From assembly GCF_011806385.1 (NCBI RefSeq), contig NZ_JAATOX010000007.1, positions 1 to 64,000 of the forward strand: 64,000 bases of DNA. The letters are read 5' to 3'. Shown here one piece after another: positions 9,393 through 18,138 of the stretch (the first letter of the stretch is position 1; each line of letters starts with the position of its first letter). The notes under the pieces are model-generated. The model was not told where the DNA came from, searched no databases, and saw only the letters and a program-made list of their open reading frames with translations. Source of the DNA: Phaeobacter sp. HF9A. Lineage in GTDB: Bacteria; Pseudomonadota; Alphaproteobacteria; Rhodobacterales; Rhodobacteraceae. Position numbers and translations under genes: made by a program.

Positions 9393-9429
9393 GAAACAAA
9401 ACAGGACGGGCAATATCTGCCGGCCCTGT
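9393..9429 (-). terminator. Intrinsic terminator after the ABC substrate-binding protein gene
   Basis: Read on the minus strand, an 11-bp stem with one mismatch and one G-U pair (9419-9429 with 9401-9411, loop of 7) is followed by TTTTGTTT. It lies about 50 bp past the stop of the binding-protein gene. Confidence 0.7.
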
Positions 9430-9478
9430 ATGTTTTTCAGCCACTTGGCGCTGGTTGCGCAGGCGCGATCGGCGAGAG

Positions 9479-11305
9479 TTAGTCTTCCGCCTCCCACCAG
9501 ACTTCAGGCATGTAATAATAGCCGTCGCCGTAGATCGGGATGCGCAGCGGAAAGCGCATATCCGCGTCATGGGCGATGCGGCTCTTGGTATATTGCCAGA
9601 TGGGAATCACATACCGCCCGGCGGTCAGGATCCGGTCCAGCGCGCGGGTGGCGGCGATGAACTCATCCGAGGAGTCGGTGGTCAGCATGTGCTGGATCAT
9701 CGCCTCGGCGGCGGGGCTTCTCATCCCCATCAGGTTGCGCGACCCCGGCGCATCGGCGCCTTCGCTGCCCCAATAGAGCATTTGCTCGTTGCCCGGGCTC
9801 AGCGACAATGCGCGGCGGAAGAAGGTCAGGTCAAAGTCATAGTCGTTTTGCCGCTCGACATATTGGGCGCTGTCCACCAGGTCGGTGGTGAGGGTAATGC
9901 CCAGACGTTCCAATGCGGTTGCATAGATATCGACCGCCTTTTGCATCTCCTCCTCTCCCAGGTTGCCATGTTGCAGCAGAACCTTGAGCACCAGCGCCTC
10001 GCCATCGGCGTTTTTCAGAACGCCGTCCTGAATGGTCCAGCCGGCCTCTTGCAGCAGTTTGCGAGCCTCGCGCAGGTTGGCGCGATTGCGCTCGCTGCCA
10101 TCGCTGACGGGCAGGGCATAGCCATCAATGGTGCCCGGCGGGACCGTGTCGGCGAAGGGGGCGAGCAGCTCCGCCACCCGCCCGGATGCCGGACCGTCCT
10201 GCATGGAAAGATAGGAATTGGAGAAATAAGAGGTAATACGCGGCAGGCGCCCGCCAGTCAGCGTGTCATTGATAAATTCAAAGTTGAAAGCATCAATCAA
10301 CGCCTGGCGCACCCGCCAGTCATCCAGAGGTGCACGACGGGTGTTCATCACCAGCCCGGTCATGCCAGAGGGTTTCTGATTTGGAATTTCGGTCTTGATC
10401 ACCGCGCCATCTTGCACGCGTGCAAAGTCGTAATCGGTATCCCACTTGGCAGCGTTGAATTCCCGCACGGCGGATAGGGCGCCGACCTTGAAGGCTTCGA
10501 ACAGCACAGTCTGATCCCCAAAGAACTCCAGCTTGATGGTGTCAAAATTGTTGGTGCCCCGGCGCAGTGGCAAATTCGCCCCCCAATACTCGGGGTTGCG
10601 GGCGAAGGTGACAGAGCGGCCGAGTTCGAAATCCTTCACCACATAGGGGGCGCTGCCGATCGGCACCATATCGGGCGGCGCATCGGCGAAGGATATGCCG
10701 TCCCATTGTTGTTTCTTCAGGATCGGACGCAGCCCGGCGATCAGCGCAAGTTCGCGGTCTTCGGTATTGAAGGTGAGGCGCAGGCTGCGGGGGCCGGTCT
10801 GTTCTATACTGTCGATCTTGGCCCAAAACCCGCGATACCGCAGGTTGCCCTCGGTGCCGAGGGTCTCGTAAGACCAGATGACATCCTCGACGGTGACAGG
10901 GCTGCCATCGGAAAACCGGGCCTCCTCGCGCAGGGTGAATTCCACCCAGGAGCGATCTGGCGGGGTCTCAACCGATTCGGCCAGCAGACCATAGAGCGAG
11001 AACGGCTCGTCATAAGACCGGCCCATCAGGCTCTCATAGCCCCAGAAGCGCATTTGCCAGGGCGGGTTGCCTTTCGAGGTAAAGGGATTGAGCGAGTCAA
11101 AACTGCCAAGATTGCCAAACACAACCTCGCCGCCCTTGGGCGCGTCCGGGTTTACATAGGGCAGCGCGGTGAAGCCCGCAGGCAGGGCCGGTTTGCCATA
11201 CATTGCAATGCCATGGGCTGATTCTGCCGAAGCGATACAGGCGCTGGCCAAGAGGGCGATTCCACTGGCGGCGGCCCGAAGGCGAGAGAAAAATATTGGT
11301 CTCAT
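9479..11305 (-). CDS. Extracellular solute-binding protein family 5 (peptide/oligopeptide ABC transporter), YejA-like
   Basis: The 608-aa product carries a signal peptide (MRPIFFSRLRAAASGIALLASACIASA, cleavage near residue 28; a lipobox is not convincing). The mature protein has the family 5 layout: GGEVVFGNLGSFDSLNPF, the FTLREEARFSDGSPVTVEDV segment near residue 130 and FARNPEYWG near 240. The length above 590 aa and the phrase HGIAMYGKPALPAGF at the mature N-terminus fit the YejA-like branch that feeds peptide importers. No permease or ATPase gene lies beside it, so it is an orphan binding protein here. It has its own terminator, and the promoter should lie in 11306-11390. Confidence 0.88.
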   Translation of the reverse strand: MRPIFFSRLRAAASGIALLASACIASAESAHGIAMYGKPALPAGFTALPYVNPDAPKGGEVVFGNLGSFDSLNPFTSKGNPPWQMRFWGYESLMGRSYDEPFSLYGLLAESVETPPDRSWVEFTLREEARFSDGSPVTVEDVIWSYETLGTEGNLRYRGFWAKIDSIEQTGPRSLRLTFNTEDRELALIAGLRPILKKQQWDGISFADAPPDMVPIGSAPYVVKDFELGRSVTFARNPEYWGANLPLRRGTNNFDTIKLEFFGDQTVLFEAFKVGALSAVREFNAAKWDTDYDFARVQDGAVIKTEIPNQKPSGMTGLVMNTRRAPLDDWRVRQALIDAFNFEFINDTLTGGRLPRITSYFSNSYLSMQDGPASGRVAELLAPFADTVPPGTIDGYALPVSDGSERNRANLREARKLLQEAGWTIQDGVLKNADGEALVLKVLLQHGNLGEEEMQKAVDIYATALERLGITLTTDLVDSAQYVERQNDYDFDLTFFRRALSLSPGNEQMLYWGSEGADAPGSRNLMGMRSPAAEAMIQHMLTTDSSDEFIAATRALDRILTAGRYVIPIWQYTKSRIAHDADMRFPLRIPIYGDGYYYMPEVWWEAED

Positions 11306-11385
11306 TTGGTGAACAATCCTGCGCTGCCCTTATTTTCATAAGTCATGACGTATTGCAGGGGGCAAAGGCAATTCAAACTTTTAGC

Positions 11386-11414
11386 TTGGACCAAGGCCGG
11401 AAATTGCTTATAAC
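11386..11414 (+). promoter_or_regulatory. Near-consensus sigma-70-type promoter for a candidate sRNA
   Basis: TTGGAC at 11386-11391 and TATAAC at 11409-11414 are separated by exactly 17 bp, close to the housekeeping consensus. A start near 11421 would place a short transcript ending in the intrinsic terminator at 11468-11496. Confidence 0.7.
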
Positions 11415-11420
11415 GGAGTC

Positions 11421-11496
11421 ACTGCTCGATAGGTTTCTTGCCTGTATGAAACCTGCCTCAATAACTGAACGCTGGCCTTGTGCCAGCGTTTTTTTT
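11421..11496 (+). ncRNA. Candidate small RNA (or short terminated leader) upstream of hbdH
   Basis: The 351 bp between the binding-protein gene and hbdH hold no credible ORF but do hold a complete small transcription unit. It consists of a promoter at 11386-11414, a 7-bp hairpin AGGTTTC/GAAACCT (11431-11437 with 11448-11454) with the loop UUGCCUGUAU, a short unpaired A/U-rich linker and a strong intrinsic terminator. The predicted RNA is about 76 nt. Because hbdH begins 160 bp further on in the same direction, the alternative reading is a transcription attenuator for hbdH, although no upstream ORF or alternative antiterminator pairing is obvious. No known family was recognised. Confidence 0.6.
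11468..11496 (+). terminator. Intrinsic terminator of the candidate sRNA
   Basis: A 9-bp perfect stem (AACGCTGGC at 11468-11476 with GCCAGCGTT at 11482-11490) has a 5-nt loop and runs into eight T residues in total (11489-11496). Confidence 0.88.
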
Positions 11497-11656
11497 CGCC
11501 CTTATGACAGTGCGATCAGTGATCGGCCAGTTTCAGCCGGGCGAACGCCGTCCTGAACTGCGCAGCGGATCTTTCCCATCAATTGGACGTTTATTTCGCA
11601 TGTGCAGCATGTAAAGCTGCGCAGAGAAGCGATCCGATATTTCGAGGGGAAAGATC

Positions 11657-12430
11657 ATGTCTGTTACAGGTAAAACCGCTGTCATCACCGGCTCCAATTC
11701 CGGCATTGGCCTGGGCATCGCCCGGGAGCTGGCGCGCGCCGGTGTCAATGTGGTTCTGAACTCCTTTACTGACCGTGAGGAAGATCACGCGCTGGCGGCA
11801 GGGATTGCCGAGGAATTCGGCGTTGAGGCGCGCTACATTCAGGCCGATATGTCAAAGGGCGAGGAATGCCGCGCCCTGATTGAGAAGGCCGGGACCTGCG
11901 ATATCCTGGTGAATAACGCCGGCATTCAGCATGTGGCGCCGATTGACGAATTTCCCGAGGACAAATGGAATGCGATCATCGCGATCAACCTGTCCTCGGC
12001 TTTCCATACAACGGCGGCGGCGCTGCCCAAGATGCGTGCGGCTGGCTGGGGCAGGGTGGTGAATATCGCCTCGGCGCATGGGCTGACGGCCTCGCCCTAT
12101 AAATCCGCCTATGTTGCGGCCAAACATGGCATCGTCGGCATGACCAAAACCGTCGCGCTGGAAACCGCCGAGGAGCCGATCACCTGTAATGCGATCTGCC
12201 CCGGCTATGTTCTGACACCGCTGGTCGAGGCCCAAATCCCCGATACCATGGAGAAATATAACATGGGGCGCGAAGAGGTGATCAAGAAAGTGATGCTGGA
12301 GCGCCAGCCCTCGCGCGAGTTCGCAACCGTTGAACAGCTTGGCGGCACGGTGAATTTCCTCTGCTCGGACGCCGCGCAGCAGATCACCGGAACAACCATC
12401 AGCGTGGATGGTGGCTGGACCGCACTCTGA
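11657..12430 (+). CDS. hbdH: D-3-hydroxybutyrate dehydrogenase
   Basis: This 257-aa classical short-chain dehydrogenase has TGSNSGIG at residues 11-18 for NAD binding, NNAG near 90, the catalytic serine in NIASAHGL and the YxxxK pair at Tyr152/Lys156. The segments VEAQIPDT and the end ITGTTISVDGGWTAL match bacterial 3-hydroxybutyrate dehydrogenases, which interconvert D-3-hydroxybutyrate and acetoacetate in polyhydroxybutyrate and ketone-body turnover. A GGGGAAAG ribosome site precedes the ATG. It is followed 61 bp later by a patatin-like lipase gene in the same direction, a pairing that suggests a shared role in PHB or lipid mobilisation. Confidence 0.93.
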   Translation: MSVTGKTAVITGSNSGIGLGIARELARAGVNVVLNSFTDREEDHALAAGIAEEFGVEARYIQADMSKGEECRALIEKAGTCDILVNNAGIQHVAPIDEFPEDKWNAIIAINLSSAFHTTAAALPKMRAAGWGRVVNIASAHGLTASPYKSAYVAAKHGIVGMTKTVALETAEEPITCNAICPGYVLTPLVEAQIPDTMEKYNMGREEVIKKVMLERQPSREFATVEQLGGTVNFLCSDAAQQITGTTISVDGGWTAL

Positions 12431-12491
12431 TCCGTTATTGCATCGCGGTCATCCGGTGAGGGTGATCGCGAGACCGTCAAAAGGGCACAAG

Positions 12492-13523
12492 ATGATGGTA
12501 AAACGTATCAATCTGGCGCTTCAGGGGGGCGGCGCTCATGGGGCCTTTACCTGGGGTGTATTGGATCGCCTGCTGGAAGAGCAGCGGCTGGAGATCGCCG
12601 CGATCACCGGTACCTCCGCCGGGGCGCTGAATGGCGCGGCGTTCAAGGCCGGGATGGTGCGGGATGGGCGCGCAGGCGCAAAGGCGGCGCTGGATCAGCT
12701 CTGGGCGCGGATGGGCGCGGTTGGGGATCTGCGCATGGCAAGCTGGATGGCTGGGCTCGACGCGGCGCCGCTGTTGAATACGCTCAAACTCGCAGCGCCT
12801 TTTTCCCCGCTGGAAGCCCTCAACCAGGCAATCTCGCCCTATTCCTATGGTCCCTTTTACCGAAACCCATTGCGCCCGGTGGTGGAGGAGTTTGACTTTG
12901 ATGCGGTTTGCGCGAATGGCGGTCCTGACCTCTATATTTGTGCAACCTCTGTGCAAACGGGCAAAGTGAGGGTGTTTTCAGGACCAGACGTTTCGACTGA
13001 CGCGATTTTGGCCTCGGCCTGTTTGCCGGATCTGTTCCAGGCGATCGAGATCGAAAATCCGCAGACTGGCAGCACCGAGGCCTACTGGGACGGCGGCTAT
13101 ACCGGCAACCCGGCGCTGTTTCCCTTGTTCCGCGATGATCTGCCGGATGATGTGGTGGTGGTGAATATCAACCCGCTGGTGCGCGATGAGGTGCCCAAGA
13201 CCGCACATGATATCCAGAACCGGGTGAATGAAATCAGTTTCAACTCGTCCTTGCTGCGCGAGCTGCGGGCGATTTCATTTGTGCAGCGGCTGCTGGCGGA
13301 TGGCACGATGGAACAGGGCCGGATGAAACGGGTGCTCGTGCATATGGTCGCCGATGACGCCTTGATGACCCAGCTGTCGGCGACCACAAAGATGATCCCG
13401 ATTCCGCAGATCCTCTATACGCTGAAGGAGGCCGGACGACGTGCTGCCGAGGGCTTCCTCGGCCAGCATTTTGATAGCATCAATGTTCGGCAAACCGTTG
13501 ATTTGGAAGAGATGTTTGGCTGA
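12492..13523 (+). CDS. Patatin-like phospholipase
   Basis: The 343-aa product has the patatin oxyanion motif GGGAHG at residues 12-17, the nucleophile elbow GTSAG with Ser42, and the dyad aspartate in YWDGGYTGNPAL near residue 200. Such enzymes are cytoplasmic or membrane-associated acyl hydrolases acting on phospholipids or other acyl esters. The ATG at 12492 has AAGGG eight bases upstream; the second ATG immediately after it is also possible. Translation from upstream in-frame codons would overlap the hbdH end and is unlikely. Its substrate is unknown; the position after hbdH hints at a role in storage-lipid or PHB granule metabolism. Confidence 0.9.
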   Translation: MMVKRINLALQGGGAHGAFTWGVLDRLLEEQRLEIAAITGTSAGALNGAAFKAGMVRDGRAGAKAALDQLWARMGAVGDLRMASWMAGLDAAPLLNTLKLAAPFSPLEALNQAISPYSYGPFYRNPLRPVVEEFDFDAVCANGGPDLYICATSVQTGKVRVFSGPDVSTDAILASACLPDLFQAIEIENPQTGSTEAYWDGGYTGNPALFPLFRDDLPDDVVVVNINPLVRDEVPKTAHDIQNRVNEISFNSSLLRELRAISFVQRLLADGTMEQGRMKRVLVHMVADDALMTQLSATTKMIPIPQILYTLKEAGRRAAEGFLGQHFDSINVRQTVDLEEMFG

Positions 13524-13547
13524 GGCAGGCAGCGCCTCAGGCTCGGC

Positions 13548-14240
13548 TCAATCCTGCTCGACCGCCTCTGCCACGTCGATTGGCGTCTTGCCGTTGGGGT
13601 AGACCAGACCGGCGGAGATCACCAGCTTGGCGGCATCCTCGACGCTCATGTCGAGCTCGACCACGTCTTCTTCGGGAAAGTAGAGAAGGAAGCCCGAGGT
13701 CGGGTTTGGCGTGGTCGGTACAAAGACGCTGATCAGCTTGCCACTGGTTTCGGCGCGATTGAGAATTTCGCCCTTTGCCACGGTCGAGATAAAACCGATC
13801 GCCCAGATGCCACGACGGGGATATTGCACCAGACAGGCGGTTTCAAAACTGCGCTCCGATTGCGCAAAGACCGTTTCAGAGATCTGTTTGATCCCGGAAT
13901 AGATCGAGCGCACAACCGGCATGCGGTTCACCAGGTTCTCGCCATAGCCAATGAGCGAGCGCCCGATAATCCCCTTAGCGACCCAGCCCACCACGATGGT
14001 GAACAGCAGAAAGATGATCAGCCCGACGCCACGCAGGTTGATGCCGATATATTGCTCCGGCTGGAATGTGCTGGGCACCAGCGGCAGCACAACGCCATCG
14101 ACCCAGCCCATGACCGACCACAGCAGCCAGATCGTCAGCCCCACCGGTGCAATGACGACGATGCCGGTCAGAAACGAGGACCGCAACCGGCCAAAAAGGC
14201 CGGGGCGGCGTGGAAGAGGATCGTCGAAGGGTGTGTTCAT
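13548..14240 (-). CDS. DUF502 family membrane protein
   Basis: This 230-aa protein has two N-terminal membrane helices (TGIVVIAPVGLTIWLLWSVMG and GVGLIIFLLFTIVVGW) followed by a soluble domain with NRMPVVRSIYSGIKQISETV and the segment VFVPTTPNPTSGFLLYFPEEDVVELD (13665-13742). These are the signatures of DUF502 proteins, which are widespread in bacteria and plants (LCV/COV family) but have no assigned biochemical role. The gene stands alone, convergent with the patatin gene 24 bp away. Confidence 0.92.
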   Translation of the reverse strand: MNTPFDDPLPRRPGLFGRLRSSFLTGIVVIAPVGLTIWLLWSVMGWVDGVVLPLVPSTFQPEQYIGINLRGVGLIIFLLFTIVVGWVAKGIIGRSLIGYGENLVNRMPVVRSIYSGIKQISETVFAQSERSFETACLVQYPRRGIWAIGFISTVAKGEILNRAETSGKLISVFVPTTPNPTSGFLLYFPEEDVVELDMSVEDAAKLVISAGLVYPNGKTPIDVAEAVEQD

Positions 14241-14326
14241 ATTCGGCAGTCTGATTGGGTTGCTTGCAAGTTAGGTGCTGCACCGCCCCGCCACAATGGC
14301 TTTGCGCGCAGCACCCGGAGAATATT

Positions 14327-15235
14327 TTACAGCGCGGTCAATTCTTTGGCGATCTCAGCCGCCAGCCGCGCGTTATTGCGCACCAATGCGATATTTGCCA
14401 CCAGCGAGCGCCCCTCGGTGAGCTCAAAAATCCGTTGCAGCAGGAAGGGGGTGACCTCTTTGCCTGCGACGCCTTGTGCATCCGCCTCGCTTTGCGCTTG
14501 TGCAATGATTGGGGCGAGATCTTCGGCTGGGATTTGTTCTTCTGCCGGGATCGGATTTGCCACCAACTGGCCACCGGGCAGGCCCATCGCAGCGCGCAGC
14601 ACATGCGCCCGGGCGATCTGGGCCGCACTGTCCATGCGCAGGGGTGCGGCCAGATCAGAGGTTGCCGACCAGAAAGCGGGAAAGCTGTCCTGACCATAGG
14701 CGATCACCGGAACCCCTTGGGTTTCCAGAACTTCCAGCGTTTTGGGAACGTCCAGAATGGCCTTGGCGCCCGCGGCAACCACGGTCACCGGAGTCTGGGC
14801 CAGCTCCATCAGGTCGGCGGAGATATCAAAGCTCTGTTCAGCCCCTTTGTGCACGCCGCCGATGCCGCCGGTGGCAAAGACGGAGATGCCCGCAAGCCGC
14901 GCGGCGATCATCGTGGCCGCAACCGTGGTGGCACCGGTGCCGCCAGTTGCCAGCGAAGCGGCAAAATCCGCGCGCGACAGTTTGGCCACGCCCTCGGCCT
15001 GACCGAGCGATTGCAGAGTGTCCGCCTCCAGGCCGACATGCAGCACGCCCTTGATCACCGCCATGGTGGCAGGCACGGCGCCGGCGGCACGGATGTCATC
15101 CTCGACCTGGGCAGCCACTTCGACGTTTTGCGGGTAGGGCATGCCATGGGTGATGATGGTGCTTTCCAGTGCGACAATCGGCAGGCCCTTGGCACGGGCG
15201 GTTTCGACTTCGGCGGAATAGGTAATGTCGATCAC
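14327..15235 (-). CDS. psuG: Pseudouridine-5'-phosphate glycosidase
   Basis: The 302-aa product contains ALESTIITHGMPYPQNVE near residue 22, VIKGVLHVG with the catalytic lysine near 84, and TGGIGGVHKGAE near 130, all conserved in PsuG. The enzyme breaks the C-C glycosidic bond of pseudouridine 5'-phosphate to uracil and ribose 5-phosphate. Its start codon overlaps the stop of the upstream kinase gene by four bases (ATGA), so the pair is translationally coupled. Together they form the bacterial pseudouridine salvage route. No nucleoside transporter is adjacent. Confidence 0.95.
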   Translation of the reverse strand: MIDITYSAEVETARAKGLPIVALESTIITHGMPYPQNVEVAAQVEDDIRAAGAVPATMAVIKGVLHVGLEADTLQSLGQAEGVAKLSRADFAASLATGGTGATTVAATMIAARLAGISVFATGGIGGVHKGAEQSFDISADLMELAQTPVTVVAAGAKAILDVPKTLEVLETQGVPVIAYGQDSFPAFWSATSDLAAPLRMDSAAQIARAHVLRAAMGLPGGQLVANPIPAEEQIPAEDLAPIIAQAQSEADAQGVAGKEVTPFLLQRIFELTEGRSLVANIALVRNNARLAAEIAKELTAL

Positions 15236-16140
15236 AGGGGTGGTTCTCCAGATACGTAGGTTGCGGCCGCGCGCAGGGCGGAGGCGAGGGCGCTATCGCG
15301 CGTCTCGCCACGGGCCTCTGCGGCGATATGGGCCGCCATGAATGTGTCGCCTGCACCGGTGACGCGGGCCACGGTGACCCGGGGCGGCACCTGGGTGCGG
15401 CTGTCTTGCGCGTCGGCTTCGGTGGCGGATTTGCCGCCGTCGGTGACCAGCACCCGCGCCGCACCGCGCGACAGCAACGCTTGGGCCGCGACTGCGCTGT
15501 CGGTGAAGCTGTCCTGACAGAGCAGACCTGCCTCTTCGAGGTTCACATAGAGCGTGCCTCTGGCGTGGTTCAGGAAGGGGCGAAGCCGCTCCGCCTTGCC
15601 CGGCGAGGCCGGTGCAACGCGCAGGTCCGCTCCATCAAAGGCAGGGTGGACCGCAATCTCATCCAGCAGCGCCAGCTTGAGATTGCCATCCAGGGCGATG
15701 GGGCCGACAAAGGGCGCCGCGCTGGTGCCCAAGGGGCCATCAATCAGCGGGCGCAGGATCTTGTCTCCGGCGGCTTCCAGCGAATGGGCGTCGGCAATCG
15801 CCGCAATCAACCCATTGGCGCCCTCAACCGCCATGTACCGATCCGTAGGCAGATCCTCGGAACGGTAGAGATAATCGGTGATCAGCCCGAGATGGCCACA
15901 GGCGGTCACCAGTTCATCACCCTCCGGGTCGCGGCCAATGGCGCTGAGCACGGCGGGCCTCATGCCAAAACGCGCCAGCGTCATGGCGATGTTCATGGCG
16001 ACGCCGCCGGGCAGGCGGGTGATCCGCCCCGGCATATCAGAGCCACGCTGCATCTCGGAGGTGCTGCGCCCGATAATGTCCCAAAGGACAGAACCGACGC
16101 AGAGAATATCAGGGGGGGAAGCTTCAGCGGTATCAGTCAT
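15232..16140 (-). CDS. psuK: Pseudouridine kinase, PfkB family
   Basis: This 302-aa PfkB-type sugar kinase has the N-terminal glycine pair in PGGVAMNIAMTLARFG and the C-terminal signature VTGAGDTFMAAH near residue 260, whose Asp is the catalytic base. The ATG at 16140 (MTDTAEASPPDIL) was chosen because AAGAGATC precedes it and the fold starts at once; the longer frame to 16266 overlaps a neighbouring gene. Overlap with psuG identifies the substrate as pseudouridine, phosphorylated at the 5' position. The specificity therefore rests on context rather than on sequence alone. Confidence 0.92.
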   Translation of the reverse strand: MTDTAEASPPDILCVGSVLWDIIGRSTSEMQRGSDMPGRITRLPGGVAMNIAMTLARFGMRPAVLSAIGRDPEGDELVTACGHLGLITDYLYRSEDLPTDRYMAVEGANGLIAAIADAHSLEAAGDKILRPLIDGPLGTSAAPFVGPIALDGNLKLALLDEIAVHPAFDGADLRVAPASPGKAERLRPFLNHARGTLYVNLEEAGLLCQDSFTDSAVAAQALLSRGAARVLVTDGGKSATEADAQDSRTQVPPRVTVARVTGAGDTFMAAHIAAEARGETRDSALASALRAAATYVSGEPPL

Positions 16141-16177
16141 GCTGATCTCTTGCCGCCTTTCGCGGTCTGCCGCAAGC

Positions 16178-16978
16178 CTATTCCGATACCGCAAACGTAA
16201 GCGCGGCCCAATAGGTCTGCCAAAGCGCATCGGAGCCTGTGGGGGCAGGCGCAAAACTGACCGCATCCAGCAGGTAGCTGTGTCCGGGATGGACCTGAAA
16301 GGTCAGTTGCCCCAGATCATCGGTTTGCATTTTTTCGGTCGTGACCACCGCCTCTGCGTCCTTTTCAAACAGGGTCACGGTGGCGCGCGGCAAGGGCTGG
16401 TTGTCCAGCCGCAGTTCCACCTGCATGTCATGAGTAAATTCAGGGGCGTAAGGGTTTGTGACTGCGATAAATTCGGTTTTCAGCCCAAAGGCATGATCCG
16501 CGCCACTCCCGTCCCCGATGGCGATCAGAGACTTCACATGGCGGCTGTAGCTCTCGGTAAAATCTTGCTCCGGCCAGCTGTTGCCCTGATGCGTATCCAG
16601 GACTTCGGGGCTGCCTTTATCCTCGGCAAAGTGGCGAAACTTTTCCCAATCCGTATAGGTGATCGTGCTTGGCGTGGTTTCATGCACGATGACCAGCAGC
16701 CCGGGGGAAAACCCTTCGCTGTGAAAGGCGGGGAAATCCCCTATGCGGCCCTCATAGGACGAGACATCACCGTTCAGGCTGTAGTCAAACCGGGCGGTGG
16801 TCTTGGGAAGATAGGGCAGCGTGATGCCGGAAAACTGTTGCCCATTGCGCAGATCCGCTGCCACATAGCTATCAGCAGCAAAAGAATAAGGCGCGGCATC
16901 CAGCCAGAATTCATGCGCCAGAGCGGAGGACGCAGAGGTGATCAACAACAGGCCAAGCCCGGAGCGGAGAGGTTTCAT
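16178..16978 (-). CDS. DUF4198 family periplasmic protein
   Basis: The 266-aa product has a signal peptide (MKPLRSGLGLLLITSASSALA, cleavage before HEFWLDAAPY). The mature start HEFW and a later Ig-like region (QVELRLDNQPLPRATVTLFEK and DDLGQLTFQVHPGHSYLLDAV, 16250-16420) are typical of DUF4198/NikM-like proteins, often linked with metal uptake systems. It diverges from a HupE/UreJ-like membrane protein, a family also linked to nickel. A joint metal-related role is plausible but unproven, since no nickel enzyme lies in this window. Confidence 0.82.
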   Translation of the reverse strand: MKPLRSGLGLLLITSASSALAHEFWLDAAPYSFAADSYVAADLRNGQQFSGITLPYLPKTTARFDYSLNGDVSSYEGRIGDFPAFHSEGFSPGLLVIVHETTPSTITYTDWEKFRHFAEDKGSPEVLDTHQGNSWPEQDFTESYSRHVKSLIAIGDGSGADHAFGLKTEFIAVTNPYAPEFTHDMQVELRLDNQPLPRATVTLFEKDAEAVVTTEKMQTDDLGQLTFQVHPGHSYLLDAVSFAPAPTGSDALWQTYWAALTFAVSE

Positions 16979-18125
16979 ACGCAGTCGTTGCCTTGTTTCT
17001 GGTCCGTTACGGGCGCTGCTTCAGGTTTTTGTAGCGCTCTGTTTGCTGGTCGGAACCCAGTCCCCGCTGCGCGCGCATGAGCTGTCCCCGACGGTCATTG
17101 ATTTTCGCGTTATTGACGGCCAGCTTGCCATGGGAATTCGTCTGAACCTAGAGGCATTTGCCGCAGGTATGGATCTCGATGCGGTGGTGAACACGGATAC
17201 CGCCGAAGAGGTCGAGGCCTATCAGGGCTTGCGCGCGCTGTCGCCGTCTGACCTGCGCCCCCATGCCATCGCCTTTGCCGAGACCTGGCTGCCGAAGCTG
17301 AGGATCGAGGCCGCCACGCCCTTGGTGCTGCGGTTGGAGGAGCTGGAGATCCCGCCGGTTGGCGATATGGAGCTGCCCCGGGCCAGCACCCTGCTTGTTG
17401 CGGCGGACCTGCCCGCCGGTGCACAACACCTGACCTTTCACTGGCCGGATCGCTCCGGCGGTATGGTTCTGCGCCAACATGATGTTGCGCAGCCCTATAC
17501 CGGCTATTTGCTGAGCGGTGAGAGCTCCCCCGAGGTTCCGATCCGGGGCGGCGCGCAGATGACTGCGCGCCAAGCCTTTGTGGATTATATCCCCGTCGGT
17601 TTTGAGCACATCCTGCCCAAAGGTCTGGATCATATCCTTTTCGTGCTGGGGCTGTTTTTCTTCAGCTCCCGCCTGAAGCCGCTGTTGTGGCAGGGGAGCG
17701 CCTTCACCCTGGCGCATACGATCACACTGGCCATGGCGACCACCGGCGTGGTGCGGGTGAGCCCGGCCATTGTCGAGCCGCTGATCGCGGCCTCGATCAC
17801 GGTTGTGGCGCTTGAGAATATCTTTGTGCGGCGGCTGCATCCCTGGCGGCCGATCATCATCTTCTGCTTTGGGCTTTTGCACGGATTGGGCTTTGCCTCG
17901 GTGCTCGGCGAGTTTGGCATCCCTTCGGCGCAGCTGCTGCCCGCCTTGCTGGGCTTTAACGTCGGGGTGGAGCTGGGACAGCTGACGGTGATCGCCATCG
18001 CCTATGCGCTGGTCGGATTCTGGTTCGGCAAACATCCAAAATACCGGGGTCGCGTGGCGATCCCGGCTTCGGCGACCATCGCCGCAATTGGCGCCTATTG
18101 GTTTGTGGAGCGCGTCTTCTGGTAG
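16938..18125 (+). CDS. HupE/UreJ-like membrane protein
   Basis: The 395-aa product has a signal-like N-terminus ending near LRAHELSPTVIDF, a soluble periplasmic domain of about 170 residues, and then a C-terminal membrane domain with about six helices. That domain opens with HILPKGLDHILFVLGLFFF, resembling the HPxxGxDH motif of HupE/UreJ proteins. The only start giving a complete signal peptide is the GTG at 16938, preceded by GAGGA at seven bases; it overlaps the start region of the divergent DUF4198 gene by 41 bp, which is odd and makes the start uncertain. The family is linked to nickel or cobalt entry, though function is rarely tested. Confidence 0.82.
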   Translation: MINNRPSPERRGFIRSRCLVSGPLRALLQVFVALCLLVGTQSPLRAHELSPTVIDFRVIDGQLAMGIRLNLEAFAAGMDLDAVVNTDTAEEVEAYQGLRALSPSDLRPHAIAFAETWLPKLRIEAATPLVLRLEELEIPPVGDMELPRASTLLVAADLPAGAQHLTFHWPDRSGGMVLRQHDVAQPYTGYLLSGESSPEVPIRGGAQMTARQAFVDYIPVGFEHILPKGLDHILFVLGLFFFSSRLKPLLWQGSAFTLAHTITLAMATTGVVRVSPAIVEPLIAASITVVALENIFVRRLHPWRPIIIFCFGLLHGLGFASVLGEFGIPSAQLLPALLGFNVGVELGQLTVIAIAYALVGFWFGKHPKYRGRVAIPASATIAAIGAYWFVERVFW

Positions 18126-18138
18126 GCAGGGACGGGCG

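Noticed and set aside
16141-16266. N-terminal extension of psuK
   Set aside because: It would overlap the DUF4198 gene on the same strand and encodes an Arg-rich stretch; the ATG at 16140 has a proper ribosome site.
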